Shown here in pieces: positions 19,901-23,789 of a stretch of 59,141 nucleotides of DNA. The notes beneath the pieces were generated by a model. It worked only from the letters and a program-made list of their open reading frames with translations. It had not been told where the DNA came from and made no database searches. Source of the DNA: Phycisphaerae bacterium (GTDB lineage Bacteria > Planctomycetota > Phycisphaerae > UBA1845 > PWPN01); NCBI GenBank assembly GCA_018003015.1, contig JAGNEZ010000040.1, positions 1 through 59,141 of the forward strand, read 5' to 3'. Position 1 is the stretch's first letter; each line of letters starts with the position of its first letter. The translations under genes and the position numbers were made by a program.

Positions 19901-21118
19901 AGCAGCAATCTAGCGGCTTACTACGTCTACGACGACACGGGCATTTTGTACTTCAAGAGGGGCGGCCAGTCCTTCTACTGTGTCAAGGACGGATTTGGTT
20001 CCGTGCGACTCCTGACCGACGCCACGGGCCAGGTCACCGACTTGTACACTTACGACACGTTCGGAAACGTTGCCGACCGCCAGGGTTCGACGTTGAACCG
20101 GCATTTCTTCCGGGGCCAGGTCTTGGACGCCAAGACTGACCTCTACTATCTCCGCGCCAGGCACTACGATCCAGTGACGGGCCTCTTCACGACCCGAGAT
20201 CGCGTTCCTGGCGACTCGCCCGTGCCGCGCAGCCTGCATCGATACTCCTACTGCATGGGCAACCCAGTAACCTACGCAGACCCGCTCGGCAACAAGAGCC
20301 TCATCGAGCAGATGGGCGTCTGTGCGATCATCGCCAACTTGGTGGGCATGTTCGTGGGAACCACATCCGCGATGGGCATTCTCGGCATGACGACGGTATA
20401 CGTTGAGGACGCCATGGCCAGCGGCTCACCCTTGCCGACCCATATTCTGGTAGGGCTGGCAGGCAACTACAACTTCGGAACAACGCTGGCCAAGAAGTGG
20501 CCTCGCTACTTCGCGGGCTGGTACTGGCTCACCGGTGTGGGTTCGGTCGAGGGCCTGATCGGCACGACCCTGGGCGGCGGCCCGAAGACCAGTTGCTTCT
20601 GGTTGTACGGATCGCTCGGACTAGCGGTGAACGCTCTCTACGATCCCGGTGCGGGTTTCACTCCTTTCGCAGGCCTGGTCTGGAATGCCACTCAGACCGG
20701 TTCCTACGAAGGGCCGTTCTTCACCACTTCAGGGGCTGTGGCCGAGTGCTTGTTTGACCGCAAATACGACAACATGAAGATTCGCAAGATGGTCAAGAAA
20801 CTCGGCGGCAAGTACGCTCAGAGAGGTTTTGCCATCTTCGCGGGTCCAAAGGCGATGGACGACTGGAGCCACGGCGGCTGTTGGGGGGTGAGCACCAGCA
20901 AGTGGGGATCCAAGTCGAGCCGGATGGGGCAGTTCACCCTGGCCACGACTTTCTACGCCTATCTCCCTGATTTGGCTCGCAAGGTGGGTAAAGGGCTGAG
21001 CGGCGTCTTTGACTCGCTCGAGACTGCCCTCGATTCAACTGACGCGATGTTGGAGGACCTCGAGGAGGCGCTCGAGCAAGCGGTGAACGGAAGCGATGAA
21101 GACTCGACCGGCGCGTGA
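7931..21118 (+). CDS. Giant secreted dockerin/PKD/putative-Ig/RHS repeat protein
   Basis: A 4395-residue multidomain exoprotein. In order: signal peptide (hydrophobic stretch ending SSVAAA); an acidic dockerin-like pair (about 127-187, DFDNDGDVDLDDL and DLDHDSDVDLDDF); about seven PKD-type domains, the first split by a concanavalin-like insert (about 237-410); an alpha/alpha-toroid-like region (about 641-983, GLWWLHKNQ, DRGGWRY, QQTDGGWPDYYG); 13 putative-Ig (He_PIG type) repeats (about 1491-2686); two Ig-like domains; then RHS. The RHS part starts near residue 2876 (RLTRTYDSRNKAKGDFGVGW), has about 40 YD repeats such as YEYDNVGRLTKV, and reaches the core near 4056-4120 (LRARHYDPVTGLFTTRD). 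The last 275 residues match no family I know. ATG 7931 has AGAGGCG upstream and begins the signal peptide; an in-frame GTG at 7817 is less likely. A role in surface adhesion or contact-dependent interaction is inferred from RHS relatives. Confidence 0.9.
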   Translation: MTLPFVSENVLLRSRVAGCVFALAAVLAFQAIGLSSVAAADPAPTAPGPTASSGFQYPSPDYGASPKAPQTFVGQGLVPAPAESAPANAADDTSNVAPSKPTVPPTSPTAASGGSMGKALPTAAGLSPADFDNDGDVDLDDLLHFTTCLSGAGLPPSDPACSDADLDHDSDVDLDDFGLFQIMLSGPGPTAEAGGPYRVVESAVQDVLGGLWPVTLDGRGSHAGDPGDPIVSYLWEGHLFRKETFDGATLDTARWNAANAVQNDNVTVTGQNGWGPSYVFTQEPLDRAEGIKIQARVTCPSLCHAMWGIKHNVASTSYTAMPYAIYFRDNGYLHIYEDGSDRGHVGYYSAGTTYEVRIDVKPVTGASYYIRPPGCAEWLPLYDSTYGGASGFVAGLTVHSASVSMDDLFHPTKSMAGDVAECWIAAAGEAKLTVTNVTGQTGTDTASIGIDGQVPTAVCGGPYHGPLGAIVAFDALNSVDDVAITHYAWDFGDGGTATGRYVKHAFAAAGTYNVTLTVRDHAGQTGTAATTATIEAMAVCVPWEYDRRSGREVPHSVWDGLQTRVKAVLFTDTAANQLTYSWDFGDGDAPATGTVSDKRALETSHTYRGPAGALYTATLTVHDPQHGDLVDTYPVEIHARDLTIEVNAAIDEGLWWLHKNQTIGGTGSVDYYWRSYGGYWMGSTASTLHAMEINGHVPTRSAGQDPYAEDVSRALDTMFTGLTRYWIGPQTYGDPDSNANTVGLSVNSDRPIYEGGMVMDAIAASGAPDLMACRGDAFALGRTYREIAREMADQYAWGQTDRGGWRYSWNSDDDNSACQWAAIGFMGTKTAFGLDAPSWVKDRNDLWLTQSYNGTGFGYTGAGNGEATTPSGMVQLAFCGKTIEDNRWKTAEAWIANNWEWWKKTNNVYAWYAFAKAMRLAQPQPVTQLTATGMDWYDHLTAGLTKYILNRQQTDGGWPDYYGRVFASAWQVTILTPTLFTRPPVAMAGDDVVWAFDRPLTLDGSLSYHTDPVRLLVQYEWDFDGDGAYEYVGVEPTVQHIYAFDPAIVYPTVYSARLRVTDDIGQTDTDVRQVTIAEPPHPPMAVIGGPYQATAGVPFQPDASDSYDIDPGDFITRQEWDFNGSDGYDFEDPDAAVDCPAARACPQVSWTFDTPGVYNIGLRVWDNAVLHAELAKLASVPVYTTVTVSGNIAPIAHAGGPYDTVECQPLQLDGTASSDANGDAITYAWDLDGDGEYDDATGPAPSHTWDTAGVYSVGLIVSDGSLSSQAVQVQVTVGDSTPQVTVIGPDKLAAGQLGLFDALVTSACEVQAVEWDWDFDSTEFNSSGDAGAAQEHVYASQGTYMVAVRVTDKNGAASIGTTAVQISAADSPRVYANTRMKVIVGRRDYDVARHVHMAQFTLLNQSTVPMTGPIGLAFSDINPSSVVLLNASGTVPHPSEPERQIAYVDFSSLLTNNTLAAGASIGPKWVEFQGPQDVAFTFDAFAYLFNSPPRITSAPVVTATEGQRYRYEVVAVDDDGDPVRFGLTATGGIAPPAGMSVHPLCGLVDWMPGQQAAGAQPVTIVVDDGLPGSSAQQAFEITVSAVNVAPTITSTPITTAIVNAAYTYQVQASDPDGDPISYALTEAPTDMTLSSSGLVQWAPMAPGGRQIRLTVTDDHGRVTGQDYVLTAVGCEAPPRITSEPLLAAAEGQPYTYQVVVDGAVTAFSLAAAPAGMTISPSGLISWTPAYNAAGARTVKVIVATATPDCQAEQIFQIEVDSRNGAPSFITVPVTAATEGVYYRYGAQATDPDGETVGYTLIQGPEGMKINPVAGVIEWIPSQTAAAGSPHTVIITATDPLRARTVQTFQIQVAAQEMPPRIVSEPIYGAVEGTLYEYQVVAEDPDDDQLAYALPRAPTGMTISATGLIQWTPPQDAAAHNPQIVEISVTDPAGHLASQVYQIFVRVVNVPPEITSEPATAGVEGQVYRYSVVATDADLDVLTYSLVTTPGGMSIHPGTGLIDWLVPQTAAAANPHSVTVAVSDGIETVQQSFEITVAEVNVGPIITSTPEDRATVDEPYTYGVVGSDPDGDPVVFSLLEGPEDMTIDPVSGTVQWTPVEGDFGNHAVTIRVDDDHGHFVTQVYTLFVSELGHDTLPQITSTPIFSAQVDQQYRYQVIAEDLDGDPLFYALLLAPPGMAVDTNAGLITWTPTAAQIGSHEVHVKVDDRRIGYAVQTYFVTVSLHGDNSPPRITSTPPFTARVDERYVYPVAATDPDNDSLRFTLVKAPVGAGIDSASGQLTWTPNAEQVGRYDVTIRVDDGRGGWGEQQYSLTVSLTGENRSPDITSTPALAAGVDQAYAYQVVAIDPDLDPLVYVLETKPSGMTIGATTGLIGWTPGVADLGVHEVSVKAADGKGGWAIQTYALTVSQAGGNTSPRFISVPVTVAQAEATYSYSAKAVDDDGDAITYGLATAPDGMVVVAASGLIEWTPQATQLGTHPVVLRADDGRGGYTQQSFQVTVSADGTNRAPRIVSTAITTVMAGQNYQYVVVASDEDGDALSFALEAAPAAMTIDAATGAIGWATTAEDVGRHPVTITVTDSDGAWTTQPYELEVRVNQPPRIVSSPSTRAVVDMPYRYEVKATDPEMSRLGFALDQPVEGMAIDAQTGVITWTPTAAQVGPHAVVVVVRDSLDAEARQNYTLTVYTGADADLYAPEVTVTAAPRTVNPGEPVTLTVKATDDLMVTALALTVNDAPIALTADGQAVFTPTVPGGFVARATATDLAGHVGKGTTDFYARTPGDSTAPTVAITAPAADAALKASTAIVGTASDDNLYKYTLAYRSVGTEAYIEFATSYTSVVGGTLGTLDTTLMMNGMYEVRLRAEDTNGNVNEVTTGYSVAGNLKLGNFSISFVDLAIPVSGIPIRLTRTYDSRNKAKGDFGVGWTLDIASLQIKKNKPAGKDWEQRVIRGLGGLNRFILIPKRTHIVSITWPGGRTEQFAMRTVPAEQAFIPIEYFSSVVFDPIPPATSKLQVLGDTSGYYTGGPPADASTPSEGDLFFYSNDLFDPSSYRLTTREGRSYTLVGLPGSPTANLQAIKDGNDNSLEITHNGILHSSGKGVIFERDGEDRLVSMTDPKGGKLRFEYDDRGDLISFVNQAGNTTRFVYNDDHYLVEIIDPRGVTASRLIYDDAGHLVASIDANGKRVDLQHNLDTRQEVVRDENGTTWVYDYDAAGNVVAETDGLGRRSEYTYDGQGHLLTEKDALNNVTTYTYSTSGDLLTSTSPVGAVVRMAYNDHGRVTSVTDPNGNTQTSAYDDRGNLVSVTDVTGNTTTFSYDARGHLLTKSDPLGNVTSYQYDSFGNQTEVQKPDGTQVSTTYDENGNALSQTYRTASGGSTIELVTMNQYDAMNRVVRTVDPYGEATEVTYDEAGLQTLNKDARGRETRFEYNLSGRMVRRVNPDGTAYSASYDATGRPLSSSDWEGNTVSYEYNAVGLQTRMRKSNGCTIERTYDALGRILTETDCSGTVVAQYEYDAAGRLIGSTDAFGKKATLTYDAGGNPLQMKDPLGRVIGIEYTSRNEVAAVHYPDGTSTTMKYDTLGRRTQETDALGRVTRYEYDNVGRLTKVGDALGNETTFGYNGMGRRTWLRDALGHETTWEYDNRGRLLRTTRPDGSTETFAYSPDNRLTSSTNGDGETVEYVYDTEDRLAAKLLPDGNRIEYQYDLNGRRTQVSYMGRVFRYAYDASGRLSQVTDAHGRTVTYTYNVNGRRQSMTTPAGTVQYAYDAAGQLTTITDPDGATTLLAYDDLGRRTSCTLPNGVRTTYTYDQGDYLLSSESRKADDSLLASFRYEVNAAGHRTKAVETTPQGNRELTFRYDELYRLTDVDTADSVRGPSTEAYGYDAVGNRLTKLTLGAPAIAYAYDADDHLTQAGSTRFAWDRKGNRVARFAPSDTATFEYDRAGRMVAVQRTSPQIERLTYSYDDDGIMTAFGVNGAMSQYVIDKAAPLPSPIEEYDASSNLAAYYVYDDTGILYFKRGGQSFYCVKDGFGSVRLLTDATGQVTDLYTYDTFGNVADRQGSTLNRHFFRGQVLDAKTDLYYLRARHYDPVTGLFTTRDRVPGDSPVPRSLHRYSYCMGNPVTYADPLGNKSLIEQMGVCAIIANLVGMFVGTTSAMGILGMTTVYVEDAMASGSPLPTHILVGLAGNYNFGTTLAKKWPRYFAGWYWLTGVGSVEGLIGTTLGGGPKTSCFWLYGSLGLAVNALYDPGAGFTPFAGLVWNATQTGSYEGPFFTTSGAVAECLFDRKYDNMKIRKMVKKLGGKYAQRGFAIFAGPKAMDDWSHGGCWGVSTSKWGSKSSRMGQFTLATTFYAYLPDLARKVGKGLSGVFDSLETALDSTDAMLEDLEEALEQAVNGSDEDSTGA
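12404..15990 (+). repeat. 13 tandem putative-Ig (He_PIG) repeats inside the giant gene
   Basis: Coding repeats of about 90 codons, each opening with PPRITS(T/E)P-like sequence, with DPDGDPL in the middle and GLIxWTP near the end. Copies are diverged in sequence, so this is an old protein-level array and not a recent DNA duplication. Confidence 0.85.
20290..21115 (+). other. Unrecognised C-terminal domain downstream of the RHS core
   Basis: About 275 residues after the RHS core motif, the position where RHS proteins carry variable toxin or effector tips. It begins with a hydrophobic segment (MGVCAIIANLVGMFVG). Gly/aromatic-rich, strand-like sequence follows (GWYWLTGVGSVEGLIG, GLVWNATQTGSYEG, GGCWGVSTSKWG), then an acidic helical tail. 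I recognise no nuclease, deaminase or peptidase motif, and no immunity-like gene follows on the same strand. Confidence 0.6.
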
Positions 21119-21514
21119 TGCCTGCGACGGGAGCTTCCCTTGCGGTGTGGCCCGAAGTTGCCGCGGTGTTTGAACACACGCACCGCTGCCCCGCAGAGCC
21201 GGACACAAGTCGGTCTGCACTCGCCAACCAAGACAAGACCGCTTCCTGGGCGGCGACCTTTGGCGATCACGGTGTCTGAGCAGGTTCGCGCAAAGCGCTG
21301 GCCGGCCTTCCCCGTAGCACGAGCGCCCGACGGTAATCGTGCCAGTCAAGCCGCCCAGGCCACCCGGCGAACAGGTTCGCCAGGAACGTTCCCGCGAAGG
21401 TGGCTCCTCGCGGATTCGATGCACTTGCCGGTGCTGCGGCCGCTGCCCGTCACATCCAGTGCAACCACCGCCCGAAGCCCGGGCAGGCTGCCGTCCTCCG
21501 CGTCCGTGGCGGGA
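21119..21514. other. Intergenic region between convergent exoprotein genes
   Basis: About 396 bases between the giant gene and the TSP3-repeat gene. No credible gene on either strand, and no clear terminator with a T-tract. Confidence 0.5.
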
Positions 21515-22984
21515 TCACGTCTTGTTCGATGATCCTGCCGTGCATTTGAGTGCCAGCAGGGCCAGCAGCATGCATGGCAAGGGAGCGGCGCCCATTGCCC
21601 CGCAGGCGTTGAAGTGGGAGACCACGGTCACGATCCGGCGTTCCTCGTGGGTAATGGATGGATCGGGCCGGGCCGTGTCATCGTCGCAGGCATCGCCCAT
21701 GCCGTCGCCGTCGGTATCCTCCTGGCCGGGGTTGGCGCTAGCCGGGCAGTTGTCGAGGCAGTCCAGGACGCCGTCCGCGTCTGGGTCGGCATCGGCGACC
21801 CCGCAGCCGCACGTGCCGGGGGCGGTCTTGAGTGGATCGTTGGGACAGCCGTCCAGGCAGTCGACGGTGCCATCCGCGTCGGAGTCCGTATCCGCAACCC
21901 CGCACCCGCAGATGCCCGCCGCAGTCTTGTTGGGGTCGCCCGGGCACGTATCGGCACAATCCGCAACCCCGTCAGCATCAGTATCTGTGTCCGCCACGCC
22001 GCAGCCGCAGGTGCCCGGTGCAGTCTTGGCGAGGTCATCCGGGCAATTGTCGACGCAATCCGACACGCCGTCGCCGTCGCCATCGGTTTCGGCCACGCCG
22101 CAACCGCAGGTCCCCGGCAACGTCTTCGTGGGATCGCGCGGGCAGGGGTCGCTACAGTCGGGGCTGCCGTCCCTGTCAGAATCGGTATCGGGCACGCCGC
22201 ACCCGCACAGCCCGGGTGCGGCCTTGGCCACATCGTCCGGGCAGCCGTCGAGGCAATCCAGCACGCCGTCGCCGTCGCGATCCGTGTCGGGGATTCCGCA
22301 GCCGCATACGCCGGGTGCAGTCTTGGCGGGATCGCCCGGGCACTGGTCGACGCCCCCTCCGGGCGTGACCTGGATGCCGTCGACGCCGACCACGGTGACC
22401 TGGCCGTCGTCCGTACCGGTTCCGAGCAGGTCGAACTGTAGCCGGACGCGGGTGCCGGGAGCCAGCGTGGTGATTGTGGCCGTGACGGTGAACCAACCGT
22501 CTCGAATGGTTGAAGGAGTCCGAGTGACGATCAGCGGGTCGAAGTCGATGTTGCCCGGCGAGTCGTTGTAGAAGTAGTCGTTCACGCCGGCGGTATAGAT
22601 GAGCGGGGCGAGCGTATCCGGATCGAGCAACCGGGCGGTGAAAGCGTCGGGCAGGGCGCTGCCTCCGACGAAATCGCCGGCGACGACCAGCACGTACTCG
22701 AACACCAGCGCGCCGGCGTCCTCGATCACGAAATCCTGATAGAGCGAGCTTGAGGCAACGGCCCCCGTCGTCCCGGCCTCATCGAGGACGGCCAACCCGC
22801 CCTGGCCGTCAGCGAGTGGGGTAACGATACTCCCCACCTTGACGATCCATCCGTTGAGTGCATCTTCAAAGCTGGGGTTGGTCACCTCCGCGTATGTTCC
22901 TGGGGCAAGCCCCAGACAGGATACCGCAGCCGCCCACACCACCGCGCCGCGTACCCGGCGGAGTCCTCTTTTCACAGTCCTCAT
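21515..22984 (-). CDS. Secreted thrombospondin type 3 repeat protein
   Basis: A 489-residue exported protein. It has a signal peptide (Arg-rich start, then AAAVSCLGLAPGTYA) and a beta-rich domain of about 210 residues opening VTNPSFEDALNGW, like carbohydrate-binding or discoidin-type modules. Six Cys-containing calcium-binding repeats of the form CPxDxxKTAPGxCGCGxxDTDxDxDG follow, with a final DTDGDGMGDACDDD. The tail has ACGAMGAAPLPC, a hydrophobic run (MLLALLALK) and a short polar end, resembling a C-terminal sorting tag. ATG 22984 is chosen because GGAGG lies nine bases upstream and it begins the signal peptide; the open frame reaches 23158. A run of seven C (22997-23003) abuts this ribosome binding site. 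TSP3 repeats bind Ca2+ and are common in planctomycete surface proteins. It is convergent with the giant RHS gene. Confidence 0.85.
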   Translation of the reverse strand: MRTVKRGLRRVRGAVVWAAAVSCLGLAPGTYAEVTNPSFEDALNGWIVKVGSIVTPLADGQGGLAVLDEAGTTGAVASSSLYQDFVIEDAGALVFEYVLVVAGDFVGGSALPDAFTARLLDPDTLAPLIYTAGVNDYFYNDSPGNIDFDPLIVTRTPSTIRDGWFTVTATITTLAPGTRVRLQFDLLGTGTDDGQVTVVGVDGIQVTPGGGVDQCPGDPAKTAPGVCGCGIPDTDRDGDGVLDCLDGCPDDVAKAAPGLCGCGVPDTDSDRDGSPDCSDPCPRDPTKTLPGTCGCGVAETDGDGDGVSDCVDNCPDDLAKTAPGTCGCGVADTDTDADGVADCADTCPGDPNKTAAGICGCGVADTDSDADGTVDCLDGCPNDPLKTAPGTCGCGVADADPDADGVLDCLDNCPASANPGQEDTDGDGMGDACDDDTARPDPSITHEERRIVTVVSHFNACGAMGAAPLPCMLLALLALKCTAGSSNKT

Positions 22985-23789
22985 GGCCACAAGCCTCCCC
23001 CCCATAGCAAGCCACTCCAGCGTCTTCTTCGATCTCACCGCATGGAGCCGGCCAAGGGTTGTCTCCGCGGCGACCCAGCATGAGCCGAGCGCCACCCCTT
23101 GGCCGCCCCCTCTCTGACGTGTCTTCAGACTTTCACCTCCTAATGATACCCCGAACAAGCGAAGATTTCAAGCAGAGCAGAACGGGAATCGGCCAGGCGT
23201 AGGGTTCTGGGCCGGGCCGAGGTCCGAGGGTGGTCGACGAAGGCGTGGACCTTGATCAGGGCGGTCATGCCTGGCGGGATTATCGGCCGTGACTTGGTCG
23301 TCGTGGTCCCGGGCGGCGCCGTTGATTCTCTGGCCGACGCCGCTCGGTCTGCCTGGCGTGTCGGTCCACCGGCTGAGCCTTGCCTGAACGCCTAGCCCAG
23401 ATGGGGATGTAGCCGGGCACTCGCCGTTGGAGCGTTTTGACGCGTTCTGCGTTACCTGGATGGTCGTATGCTGGCCTTCGGCAGTTGGGCGGCTCTTGGC
23501 TCTGCCGAGTCCGGCCCTTCATTCGGCGGCAGCCGACGGGCGTTTGAAGAGAGGCCTGGCATCCGATTACGCGGCTCGCGGGACTGGCGCGCTGATCGAT
23601 TTGGCGTTCGAGGGCCGTCAGTTGAGGAGGAGTCCGGTCGCCGCTGGCTGCTTGGGGGTGGGCGGCTGGACTTGGCAGCCCACATCGGTCCGCGATAATG
23701 AAGCCGCCGGATATGCAGCTTCGGGGCGGATCATTGCTGATGGCGGCATCATCGGTTCTCGAGTGCGGGCTCGAAGGAGGTCTGACCAC
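22985..23789. other. Divergent intergenic region, about 800 bases
   Basis: Lies between the TSP3 gene and the PEP-binding-domain gene. Open frames continue into it from both sides, but their products are Arg/Gly/Pro-rich and lack family features. I see no RNA gene. AAGGAGG at 23774-23780 belongs to the downstream gene. Confidence 0.45.

Noticed and set aside
20290-21115. Known toxin domain at the RHS tip
   Set aside because: I looked for HNH, GHH, deaminase, peptidase and ADP-ribosyltransferase motifs and saw none, so no toxin is claimed.
21614-22441. Plus-strand frame of 275 codons with repeated motifs
   Set aside because: Repeats come from the antisense of the TSP3 repeats; the minus-strand reading has the calcium-binding motifs and a signal peptide.
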